From assembly GCA_002499325.1 (NCBI GenBank), contig DALC01000040.1, positions 3,398-8,756 of the forward strand: DNA of 5,359 nt. Direction: 5' to 3'. This document shows positions 1 to 5,359 of the stretch, in pieces. Below the pieces are notes generated by a model, which was given only the letters and a program-made list of their open reading frames with translations, was not told the DNA's origin and made no database searches. The first letter of the stretch is position 1. Each line of letters begins with the position of its first letter. The position numbers and the translations under genes were made by a program. The DNA comes from Euryarchaeota archaeon UBA538 (GTDB taxonomy: Archaea; Thermoplasmatota; Poseidoniia; Poseidoniales; Thalassarchaeaceae).

Positions 1-592
1 CTTTAGTAGCCCCCGGAAGATCTGATTTGTTAATCACTATAATATCTGCTAGTTCGATGATACCTGCTTTTTCGGCCTGGATTATATCTCCCCTATCTGG
101 GCCATCAACAAGGATGATTTTATCTGCGAATGCAACTATCTTAATTTCAGACTGACCCGATCCAACTGTTTCAATGACTATATTCTCCCATCCACAGTAG
201 GATAGTAGTTCAATCATCGAAATCAATGATGATGACAACCCACCTGGATGACCTCCAGTGGAAAGTGATCTCACATAAACCAATTCTCCGGAGTCAGCGG
301 ATTCCATCCTTACTCGGTCCCCCAACAAAGCCCCACCTGACCTTGGGGATGAGGGGTCAATAGCTAGAACCGCTACTTTCTGGTTCCTTGAATTCCAATA
401 ACTGATTATTCTTCCTATTAGAGATGATTTCCCAACTCCTGGAGGGCCGGTTATTCCAATGACCGATGATTCCCTTGTAGGGGTATTTTCGGGGAAATTG
501 AGCTTAATACCTCTTTCTACATAAGTTAAAAGTCTTGACAAGTCTCTTCTATTGCCGTTAGCTGCTGATTTTAGGAGGGAGTCTTGATCCAT
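1..592 (-). CDS. meaB: MeaB/ArgK-family GTPase, methylmalonyl-CoA mutase chaperone (C-terminus cut by window edge)
   Basis: MeaB G proteins bind methylmalonyl-CoA mutase, gate loading of adenosylcobalamin and protect or reactivate the mutase using GTP. Translating the minus strand from ATG at 592-590 gives 197 residues with no stop. It has a Walker A/G1 motif GPPGVGKS (49-56), the family's DPSSPRSGGALLGDRVRM signature (79-96), a G3 motif ETVGSGQSE (141-149) and a G4 motif NKSD (188-191). Family members are usually about 310-330 residues, so roughly the last 110-130, including the dimerisation arm, lie left of the window. The start codon overlaps the stop of the upstream cobalamin-binding subunit (TGATG), implying translational coupling and a shared complex. 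Between G3 and G4 it has GPDRGD where many relatives read PGxGD, a small divergence. The family call is near certain; the partner is inferred from the neighbour. Confidence 0.96.
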   Translation of the reverse strand, partial: MDQDSLLKSAANGNRRDLSRLLTYVERGIKLNFPENTPTRESSVIGITGPPGVGKSSLIGRIISYWNSRNQKVAVLAIDPSSPRSGGALLGDRVRMESADSGELVYVRSLSTGGHPGGLSSSLISMIELLSYCGWENIVIETVGSGQSEIKIVAFADKIILVDGPDRGDIIQAEKAGIIELADIIVINKSDLPGATK

Positions 593-1029
593 CAATTCCA
601 ACGCCACCCATCTCCATCACCGACTCCAATGGTAGCACCTGACTCAACTCTTGAGTTAGCCTCATCTAGGAAGGACAGGATATCATCAGTTCTTGATCCC
701 GGTCCAAAAATTGCCCTCACGCCACTGGAGAACATACTTTCACGATCTCTATCGGGTATTATCCCTCCCAAGAAAACCATTACATTGCCCATTCCTGTTT
801 CTCTGAGAAGTTCACAGATTCGTGGTACTAAAACGTCATGAGCTCCGGATAATGTTGAGAGTCCAAGAGCATTTGCATCTTCATCCATTACAATTCTTGA
901 AATCTCTTCAGGAGTCCTCCTAAGGCCAGTATACACGACTTCATGACCCCCATCCCTTAGTGATCTGGCGATTACTTTTGCACCTCGATCATGGCCGTCA
1001 AGGCCCGGTTTGGCCATTACTATCTTCAT
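592..1029 (-). CDS. mcmA2: Methylmalonyl-CoA mutase, cobalamin-binding (C-terminal-domain) subunit
   Basis: This is the stand-alone B12-binding subunit of methylmalonyl-CoA mutase. With a separate large subunit, not in the window, it interconverts (R)-methylmalonyl-CoA and succinyl-CoA in the cytoplasm. From ATG at 1029 it is 145 residues and begins MKIVMAKPGLDGHDRG, as separate archaeal subunits do. The DxHxxG motif (D11, H13, G16) supplies the histidine that ligates cobalt; the SxL motif (S58-L60) and the GG pair (88-89) complete the corrinoid-binding Rossmann fold. An in-frame TTG at 1068 would add 13 residues that do not look like family sequence, and it lies only 10-16 nt from the best TATA-like element, so the ATG is preferred. 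Residues about 130-145 form an odd Gly/Asp tail (GATIGVGDGDGWRWN) beyond the domain. The stop overlaps the start of meaB. Confidence 0.95.
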   Translation of the reverse strand: MKIVMAKPGLDGHDRGAKVIARSLRDGGHEVVYTGLRRTPEEISRIVMDEDANALGLSTLSGAHDVLVPRICELLRETGMGNVMVFLGGIIPDRDRESMFSSGVRAIFGPGSRTDDILSFLDEANSRVESGATIGVGDGDGWRWN

Positions 1030-1077
1030 AGTATCGAATATGCGAACCGGTGACCCTCCTTGAAGCAACCGCAGGCC

Positions 1078-1084
1078 ATATTTT
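1078..1084 (-). promoter_or_regulatory. Candidate TATA box for the mutase-subunit/meaB operon
   Basis: AAAATAT on the minus strand. Archaeal TATA boxes lie about 26 nt before the start of transcription, which would place initiation near 1055 and give a leader of about 26 nt before the ATG at 1029. This is inference from position and composition only. Confidence 0.35.
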
Positions 1085-1102
1085 CACGTTTTCATTAGTA
1101 AG

Positions 1103-1110
1103 ACATATTG
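1103..1110 (+). promoter_or_regulatory. Candidate TATA box for a leaderless carboxyltransferase transcript
   Basis: ACATATTG is centred about 26 nt upstream of the ATG at 1133, the spacing expected between an archaeal TATA box and the transcription start. The bases just before the ATG contain no Shine-Dalgarno match, so the mRNA probably begins at or next to the start codon. Confidence 0.4.
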
Positions 1111-1132
1111 ACGTCCCAGCATATCGAAGTAC

Positions 1133-2686
1133 ATGAGTGCAGAAGACGCACGCGTTGAAGAGCTTCGGAGGCGTAAGGCACAGGCCATAGCAGGAGGCGG
1201 TCAAGCTAGGGTATCAGCACAGCACTCAAAGGGAAAATTAACGGCTCGAGAGCGGTTAGATCTACTCTTAGATGATGGGTCTTTCATGGAGGTGGATCCC
1301 TTGGTTGAGCATAGGTGCAGGGACTTTGATATGGATAGGAATGTAATCCCGGGAGATGGTGTGGTGTGTGGGCATGGCACAATAGGGGGAAAGACAGTGT
1401 ACTGCTTTGCTCAAGATTTTACAGTATACGGTGGCTCTCTCGGAGAGATGCATGGTCTGAAGATTTGCAAAATTCTTGACATGGCACTAAAAACTGGATC
1501 TCCAGTCATTGGCCTAAATGACAGTGGTGGTGCGAGGATACAGGAGGGTGTCGCTAGCCTCGGATCTTACGCGGAAATATTCTTCAGAAACGTAAGAGCA
1601 AGTGGCGTTATTCCCCAAATTTCGGTCATTATGGGTCCCTGTGCAGGAGGAGCAGTCTACTCTCCGGCGATTACTGATTTTGTAATCATGGTGGATGGGA
1701 CATCCCATATGTTCATCACCGGACCGGAAGTCATCAAGACGGTGACTAACGAGGAGGTTTCCTTTGAGGATTTGGGAGGGGCTTCGACTCATGCCACAAA
1801 GTCTGGTGTGACTCACTTCACTGCGGTAGACGATGAAGAAGCCTTGGAGTTGACAAGGGAGCTGATTGGTATGTTGCCTTCAAATAATCTTCAGAAAGCT
1901 CCTGTTTTACCAACTAGGGATCCAATTGATAGGGCCTGTCAGAGGTTGCAAAGTTTAGTTCCAGATAATCCCAAAGAGCCGTATGATATCATTGTGGCAA
2001 TAGAAGAGACAGTAGATGAGGGGGCATTCTTAGAAGTCCAGTCAGAATATGCGATGAACATAGTAGTCGGATTTGCTAGATTGGGAGGACATACTATTGG
2101 AGTGGTTGCTAATCAGCCTAATTTTCTTGCCGGGTGCTTGGACATTGATGCATCCATTAAGGCGGCTAGATTCGTAAGATTTTGCGATTCATTCAATATC
2201 CCCCTTCTAACCTTTGTCGATGTTCCTGGTTTCCTTCCTGGTGCCAGCCAAGAGTGGGGAGGGATAATCAGACATGGCGCTAAGTTACTATATGCATATG
2301 CCGAGGCTACGGTTCCTAAATTGACTGTGATTACACGGAAGGCTTACGGAGGTGCTTACGATGTTATGTCTTCCAAACACATCAGGGGGGATTACAACGT
2401 CGCATGGCCCTCTGCACAACTAGCAGTTATGGGAGCAGAGGGGGCGGTGCAAATTATTCATAGAAGGAGAATCGCCTCTTCTGGAAATCCTGAACAGGAG
2501 AGAGAGAGGCTAGTAGGTGACTATGAAGATACTTTTGCTAACCCATATCGTGCGGCATCTCTTGGATACCTTGATGATGTCATTCAACCAAGTGAGACGC
2601 GTTCCGTCATGGCCAAGGCACTCGGTGCACTACTAGAAAAGGAAGAGGCCAGGCCAGCTAGAAAACATGGGAATATTCCGCTTTGA
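1133..2686 (+). CDS. pccB: Propionyl-CoA (acyl-CoA) carboxylase, carboxyltransferase beta subunit
   Basis: This is a full-length 517-residue biotin-dependent carboxyltransferase with both crotonase-like halves. It moves CO2 from carboxybiotin to an acyl-CoA, here most likely propionyl-CoA, giving (S)-methylmalonyl-CoA. The N-terminus ([14 protein letters not shown], then [15 protein letters not shown]) is typical and supports the ATG at 1133. The N-half oxyanion-hole motif [12 protein letters not shown] starts at residue 168, the C-half motif DVPGFLPG at 363, and [11 protein letters not shown] spans 402-412. Asp410 in GGAYDVM matches the residue known from Streptomyces PccB to favour propionyl-CoA over acetyl-CoA. 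It heads a plus-strand cluster with a tiny accessory protein and a separate biotin carrier. The sodium-pump methylmalonyl-CoA decarboxylase alpha subunit (mmdA) is homologous and cannot be excluded from sequence alone, but no membrane beta subunit is present and a mutase operon lies next door. Confidence 0.95.
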   Translation: MSAEDARVEELRRRKAQAIAGGGQARVSAQHSKGKLTARERLDLLLDDGSFMEVDPLVEHRCRDFDMDRNVIPGDGVVCGHGTIGGKTVYCFAQDFTVYGGSLGEMHGLKICKILDMALKTGSPVIGLNDSGGARIQEGVASLGSYAEIFFRNVRASGVIPQISVIMGPCAGGAVYSPAITDFVIMVDGTSHMFITGPEVIKTVTNEEVSFEDLGGASTHATKSGVTHFTAVDDEEALELTRELIGMLPSNNLQKAPVLPTRDPIDRACQRLQSLVPDNPKEPYDIIVAIEETVDEGAFLEVQSEYAMNIVVGFARLGGHTIGVVANQPNFLAGCLDIDASIKAARFVRFCDSFNIPLLTFVDVPGFLPGASQEWGGIIRHGAKLLYAYAEATVPKLTVITRKAYGGAYDVMSSKHIRGDYNVAWPSAQLAVMGAEGAVQIIHRRRIASSGNPEQERERLVGDYEDTFANPYRAASLGYLDDVIQPSETRSVMAKALGALLEKEEARPARKHGNIPL

Positions 2687-2690
2687 GGTG
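2685..2690 (+). promoter_or_regulatory. Ribosome-binding site for the small carboxylase subunit
   Basis: GAGGTG overlaps the TGA stop of the carboxyltransferase gene and complements the archaeal 16S rRNA 3' end (CACCUC). It sits 5 nt before the TTG at 2696 and is the main evidence that this TTG is a real start, with translation coupled to the gene before it. Confidence 0.7.
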
Positions 2691-2697
2691 TTTTTTT
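2691..2697 (+). other. T7 tract spanning the intergenic gap and the TTG start
   Basis: Seven consecutive T residues lie between the carboxyltransferase stop and the next gene, sharing two bases with its TTG start. Archaeal RNA polymerase terminates at U-runs without needing a hairpin, so this could cause partial termination. It could equally be chance. Any homopolymer length error here would not change the downstream reading frame, because the TTG lies at the tract's 3' end. Confidence 0.3.
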
Positions 2698-2890
2698 GGA
2701 CGATAGTAGATTGCTTAAATTAAAGTTGATAGCGATGGTTGCTGTTATTCTGGAAGAGGAAGGGGGAGAGTTTATTCAGCCGTCTCCACAGAGAAATAGG
2801 GGCAATGAGTGGGCCAGAGACCATCGAAGAGTAATTATTGGCAGAAGGAATCTGTTCAGGGCTAAGTCGAAGAGGAGTACCTCTAGGTGA
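2696..2890 (+). CDS. Putative small accessory subunit of acyl-CoA carboxylase (epsilon/OadG-tail-like)
   Basis: A 64-residue basic protein encoded between the carboxyltransferase and biotin-carrier genes. It starts at TTG with a good upstream site (GAGGTG, 5 nt away). Residues 5-19 form a short hydrophobic helix (LLKLKLIAMVAVIL), followed by EEEGG, a flexible Pro/Gln/Asn stretch, then NEWARDHRR (37-45) and an Arg/Lys-rich tail. A helix resembling ELAALVAVL followed by a W-A-R motif and arginines is the layout of actinobacterial acyl-CoA carboxylase epsilon subunits, and of the C-terminal segment of OadG/MmdD-type subunits that hold the biotin carrier to the carboxyltransferase. There is no N-terminal membrane anchor like that of OadG, because the hydrophobic stretch is short and interrupted by lysines. 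The role as an assembly or tether subunit is inferred from this resemblance and gene order. Its stop codon lies within the next gene's ribosome-binding site. Confidence 0.7.
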   Translation: MDDSRLLKLKLIAMVAVILEEEGGEFIQPSPQRNRGNEWARDHRRVIIGRRNLFRAKSKRSTSR

Positions 2891-2892
2891 TC
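2885..2892 (+). promoter_or_regulatory. Strong ribosome-binding site of the biotin carrier gene, overlapping the previous stop
   Basis: AGGTGATC is an eight-base complement to the archaeal 16S rRNA tail (GAUCACCU). It contains the TGA stop of the preceding small gene (2888-2890) and lies 2 nt before the ATG at 2895. This fixes the start there rather than at an earlier in-frame TTG (2838). Confidence 0.75.
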
Positions 2893-2894
2893 TA

Positions 2895-3305
2895 ATGAGC
2901 GACAAAAGGAAAGTAAATGTCGATGGAGAGGATTTTGAAGTCTTCATTGCAAGGGAGGGGGATTTTTGGAAGGTCGAAGTAGAAGGCAAGATATTCTCCG
3001 TCAAGGTAGATAGCAGTAAAGGGGGATCACTGCCTCCTAAGAAAAAGAAGGGAGCTAGAAAGGCTAAGAGGTCAGGAGTAGTGTCGTCATCAATTCCAGG
3101 AAAAATTATTTCCATCTCAGTGAGTCGGAATGATCTTGTCTCCGAAGGGGATGTCATAATGATTCTAGAAGCCATGAAGATGCAGAATGAAATTCAGGCC
3201 CCTGTTTCTGGGAAAATTACTGAATTGAATTGTGAACCGGGAGATAGCATCGAGGCAAATTCTCCGTTAATGGTAATTGAGCCGCCTATTGACGATTCTA
3301 GATAG
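2895..3305 (+). CDS. Biotin carboxyl carrier protein (biotinyl domain) of the acyl-CoA carboxylase
   Basis: A stand-alone carrier of 136 residues. Its biotinylated lysine shuttles the carboxyl group from biotin carboxylase to the carboxyltransferase. The C-terminal lipoyl/biotinyl domain spans about residues 62-130 and carries EAMKM (92-96) with target Lys95, 41 residues from the end; the flanking IPGKI (67-71) and APVSGKI (102-108) turns are typical. Residues 1-43 (VNVDGEDFEVFIAREGDFWKV) resemble the N-terminal portion of OadA- and MmdC-type carriers. The linker between them (about 44-60) is highly basic, PPKKKKGARKAKR, rather than the usual Pro/Ala-rich hinge. The start is set by the AGGTGATC site. 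It sits third in the carboxylase cluster, 4 nt after the small subunit. No biotin carboxylase or biotin ligase gene is in the window, so both must act from elsewhere. Confidence 0.95.
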   Translation: MSDKRKVNVDGEDFEVFIAREGDFWKVEVEGKIFSVKVDSSKGGSLPPKKKKGARKAKRSGVVSSSIPGKIISISVSRNDLVSEGDVIMILEAMKMQNEIQAPVSGKITELNCEPGDSIEANSPLMVIEPPIDDSR

Positions 3306-3322
3306 AGAGATTTCAATAGCTA

Positions 3323-3571
3323 ATGCCTGCAGGCCGGACTATGGTCAAATGCGACTTTCCCCAGTGCTCCTCAGAAGGGAGTGTGGTTAGTCGATTATCG
3401 CCCAAAGGATTCCTTGTTGCTACGGGGAACAAGGCCTACTCATTTCGAGAGGCTTACAAGAGATTTACTTATTGTAATAAATGCCATGATGAATTGATGA
3501 AATCAGTTTGGAACAGAGTTAGAGAAACCGATGAAAAAGGCGATGACCACGTAGCTCCAACAGCAATATAA
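3323..3571 (+). CDS. Uncharacterised small four-cysteine (probable zinc-binding) protein
   Basis: An 82-residue protein I do not recognise. Cys10 and Cys15 (CDFPQC) and Cys51 and Cys54 (CNKC, followed by His55) form two knuckle-like pairs about 36 residues apart, which suggests one tetrahedral zinc site. The segment between is mixed (SRLSPKGFLVATGNKAYSFREAYKRF), and the C-terminus is charged and probably helical, then disordered. An in-frame ATG at 3341 (residue 7, MVKC) is an equally plausible start, as neither has a convincing ribosome-binding site. It begins 17 nt after the biotin carrier in the same direction and is probably co-transcribed. A carboxylase role is possible, but nothing in the sequence shows it. 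It ends exactly where the convergent aIF6 gene ends. Confidence 0.75.
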   Translation: MPAGRTMVKCDFPQCSSEGSVVSRLSPKGFLVATGNKAYSFREAYKRFTYCNKCHDELMKSVWNRVRETDEKGDDHVAPTAI

Positions 3572-4240
3572 TCAAATTAGTCCCAGCGCATCTTCTATCC
3601 TATTCATCTCAGGTCCAGTTGAACCAGTACCCACCATTGCATGTGTATCGCTAGCTGCGCAACCCGCACCAATAAAGGGGGATCCAAAACTGACCGTCCC
3701 TACCATAACTGGAACTCCTAAGGTAGACTCAATGAGCTTTGCCTCATCTGTTGTAATATCTGGATGAGCTAGCGCCCCATTGGAATTGGCCACCAACATA
3801 CTTCCAACTGTGTCATGTCCCGCGACTTTACTCCTTACTGCATTAACGCCCAGTACTTCACCGATCATTTCAACTCCATCTACACCTGGTGGGACTACTG
3901 GACTTACAATCGCACCCATTTCATTACATTCGACGAGATTTCCTGCGGCATTGACACCGCTCTGCATAACTACAACGTCTCCAAAGCTTGTTAGCTCATC
4001 GAGGTCTTCTTCCGTGGCAATGTCAGCTACTGCGATTCCCTTGCTGTTTCCCTTCAAAAGACTCCCAATCAACGAGGATCCTCCTACCATGAATGGATAT
4101 GTTTCGATATCGAAGGCACTTCCGATTTCCTCCATTGCATCTGACCCAAGTGATCTTGGGACGAATAATACATCACCGATTACAGATAAGTAAACGCCGA
4201 CTTGGCTGTGACCCAGAATATCACCGGTAGAAATTCCCAA
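3572..4240 (-). CDS. eif6: Translation initiation factor 6 (aIF6), ribosome anti-association factor
   Basis: aIF6 binds the large ribosomal subunit near L14, L24e and the sarcin-ricin loop and blocks premature joining of the small subunit. It also takes part in late 50S maturation. The 222 residues match the family's usual length. They show the repeated pentein units, including GGSSLIGSLLKGNSKG (53-68), NAAGNLVECNEMGAIVSP (96-113), VGSMLVANSNGALAHPDI (145-162), and the hallmark ending GTGSTGPEMNRIEDALGLI, which closely parallels the Methanocaldococcus protein as I recall it. The start is TTG at 4240: an in-frame TGA lies a few codons upstream, GGAG sits 7 nt before the TTG, and the N-terminal length then fits the family. 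The gene lies downstream of, and in the same orientation as, 23S and 5S rRNA. Confidence 0.97.
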   Translation of the reverse strand: MGISTGDILGHSQVGVYLSVIGDVLFVPRSLGSDAMEEIGSAFDIETYPFMVGGSSLIGSLLKGNSKGIAVADIATEEDLDELTSFGDVVVMQSGVNAAGNLVECNEMGAIVSPVVPPGVDGVEMIGEVLGVNAVRSKVAGHDTVGSMLVANSNGALAHPDITTDEAKLIESTLGVPVMVGTVSFGSPFIGAGCAASDTHAMVGTGSTGPEMNRIEDALGLI

Positions 4241-4319
4241 TTTACCACTCCGTATCTTTCCTCATAGGGGTTAGATGAATAATTTTTTGCGGGGATAAAA
4301 CACTGTTTCCAGTATTCTA
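4241..4319 (-). promoter_or_regulatory. Leader and candidate promoter of aIF6
   Basis: On the minus strand, AAAAATTATT (4287-4278) is a TATA-like element. Initiation 26 nt downstream, near 4257, would give a leader of about 17 nt containing GGAG (4251-4248) before the TTG. A seven-codon out-of-frame ATG reading frame starts at 4266 and ends at a TAA just before the TTG; if the transcript began upstream it could act as a short leader peptide, but this is speculative. Read-through from the rRNA genes is the alternative to a separate promoter. I see no tRNA here. Confidence 0.4.
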
Positions 4320-4328
4320 GAAAGAAAG
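4320..4328 (-). repeat. 3' arm of the inverted repeat bracketing 5S rRNA
   Basis: CTTTCTTTC on the minus strand is the perfect complement of GAAAGAAAG at 4460-4452, on the other side of the 5S gene. In a precursor RNA the nine pairs would stack beyond 5S helix I across a small asymmetric internal loop (UUGC opposite CUU), a plausible processing stem. Being pyrimidine-rich and just past the gene, this arm could also serve as a U-rich archaeal terminator. Confidence 0.75.
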
Positions 4329-4449
4329 AAGGCACAGCGACGATCGTTCCCGTGGGCTCTCGCACCACAGTACAGGAATCGACGCAGGAGGTCTTGACTT
4401 CCGGGTTCGATATGGGACCGGGTATTACCCCTCCGCTATGGCCGTGCGC
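4329..4449 (-). rRNA. rrf: 5S ribosomal RNA
   Basis: The minus strand carries the conserved 5S elements in order: GGCCATAGCGG near the 5' end, CCCATATCGAACCCGGAAGTCAAG (loop B/C region), CCTCCTGCG, TACTGTGGTGCGAGAGCCC and GGGAA. Terminal helix I forms between GCACGGC (4447-4441) and GCTGTGC (4338-4332), seven pairs with one G-U. The length is about 120 nt, as expected. The exact ends are uncertain by a few bases. It lies some 66 nt downstream of 23S in the same direction, so it is probably processed from the same precursor. Confidence 0.95.
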
Positions 4450-4515
4450 AACTTTCTTTCGAAGTGTGAATTGATATGCTTGATTGAACAGAGGCCCACA
4501 CAGGGCTTAATATGT
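4450..4515 (-). other. 23S-5S internal transcribed spacer
   Basis: A short spacer with no tRNA. It contains a small possible hairpin (GCCC-TGTGT-GGGC, within 4505-4490) and two similar AATTCACA segments, possibly parts of 23S 3' processing signals whose partner strand lies upstream of 23S, outside the window. The 23S/spacer boundary is estimated by counting from the ACTAAT element near the 3' end and could move by about 20 nt. Confidence 0.5.
4452..4460 (-). repeat. 5' arm of the inverted repeat bracketing 5S rRNA
   Basis: GAAAGAAAG on the minus strand, just before the mature 5S sequence. It pairs perfectly with the 3' arm at 4328-4320. The stem is pure purine on this side and pure pyrimidine on the other. 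Confidence 0.75.

Positions 4516-5359
<844 letters not shown>

Larger units (their letters stand above)
1030..1132. promoter_or_regulatory. Divergent promoter region between the mutase-subunit/meaB and carboxylase operons
   Basis: This 103-bp gap separates two divergently transcribed arms of the same pathway, so it should hold both promoters and any shared operator. It contains AT-rich TATA-like elements facing each way, listed separately. I see no clear palindromic operator. The GGAGGG on the minus strand (1059-1054) lies too far from the chosen ATG (about 25 nt) to be its ribosome-binding site. Confidence 0.55.

Noticed and set aside
584..841. Plus-strand 85-residue ORF
   Set aside because: It is antisense to the cobalamin-binding subunit, has low-complexity Pro/Ser/Thr composition and matches no family; it is a shadow of the real gene.
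998..1204. Minus-strand 68-residue ORF across the divergent promoter
   Set aside because: It overlaps two well-supported genes and the promoter region and shows no recognisable domain.
1268..1816. Minus-strand ORFs inside the carboxyltransferase gene (1268-1453 and 1514-1816)
   Set aside because: They are antisense to a strongly conserved coding region, with no start signals or family resemblance.
2838..2894. Extended start (TTG at 2838) for the biotin carrier
   Set aside because: It would overlap the small subunit gene by over 50 bases and has no ribosome-binding site, whereas the ATG at 2895 has an eight-base match.
2720..3175. Minus-strand 151-residue ORF opposite the small subunit and biotin carrier
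   Set aside because: Its Ser/Pro/Leu-rich sequence is the mirror of the lysine- and glutamate-rich carrier; the plus-strand genes have ribosome-binding sites and a clear biotinyl motif.
3780..4193. Plus-strand 137-residue ORF
   Set aside because: It is antisense to aIF6, Thr/Ser/Pro-rich, and a shadow.
4241..4329. A tRNA gene after 5S, common in some archaeal rRNA operons
   Set aside because: There is no T-arm GTTCRA motif or cloverleaf in either orientation in this short gap.
4180..4368. Minus-strand 62-residue ORF running from 5S rRNA into aIF6
   Set aside because: It starts inside the 5S gene and overlaps the aIF6 N-terminus in another frame; it is a chance ORF.

Overview
The window looks like chromosomal DNA from a euryarchaeon, most likely a Thermoplasmatota-type marine lineage (Marine Group II/III or a relative). 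Three things point to archaea: an unmistakable archaeal/eukaryotic translation initiation factor 6, archaeal-type 5S and 23S rRNA genes, and signals such as a TATA-like box about 26 nt before an apparently leaderless ATG, GGAG/AGGTGATC ribosome-binding sites and TTG starts. The lineage assignment is inference; archaea is well supported.

Left part (1-1029, minus strand): the cobalamin-binding small subunit of methylmalonyl-CoA mutase, followed through a TGATG stop/start overlap by the MeaB-type G-protein chaperone of the mutase, which runs off the window edge. About 100 bp of AT-rich divergent promoter region separates them from a plus-strand cluster (1133-3571). That cluster holds a propionyl-CoA-type carboxyltransferase, a tiny protein that looks like a carboxylase accessory subunit (epsilon/OadG-tail-like), a separate biotin carboxyl carrier protein, and an uncharacterised four-cysteine protein. 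Together the two arms encode propionyl-CoA to (S)-methylmalonyl-CoA carboxylation and part of the isomerisation to succinyl-CoA. This is the route by which odd-chain and branched-chain fatty or amino acid carbon enters the TCA cycle. The biotin carboxylase, the epimerase and the mutase large subunit are not in the window.

Right part (3572-5359, all minus strand): the 3' third of a 23S rRNA gene (equivalent to about E. coli positions 2043-2904), a short spacer, a 5S rRNA gene bracketed by a perfect 9-bp purine/pyrimidine inverted repeat, and then aIF6, the factor that keeps the large subunit from joining the small one. aIF6 and the four-cysteine gene converge with stop codons that abut exactly.

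The most unusual signals are in the peptidyl-transferase centre of the 23S rRNA. The equivalent of the nearly universal C2452 is U, and nearby changes (2453/2499, 2509/2579) are matched in ways that argue for a functional rRNA. The other signals worth a second look are the tiny carboxylase subunit, the 5S processing stem and the abutting convergent genes. I see no mobile element, CRISPR array, tRNA or clearly foreign DNA.
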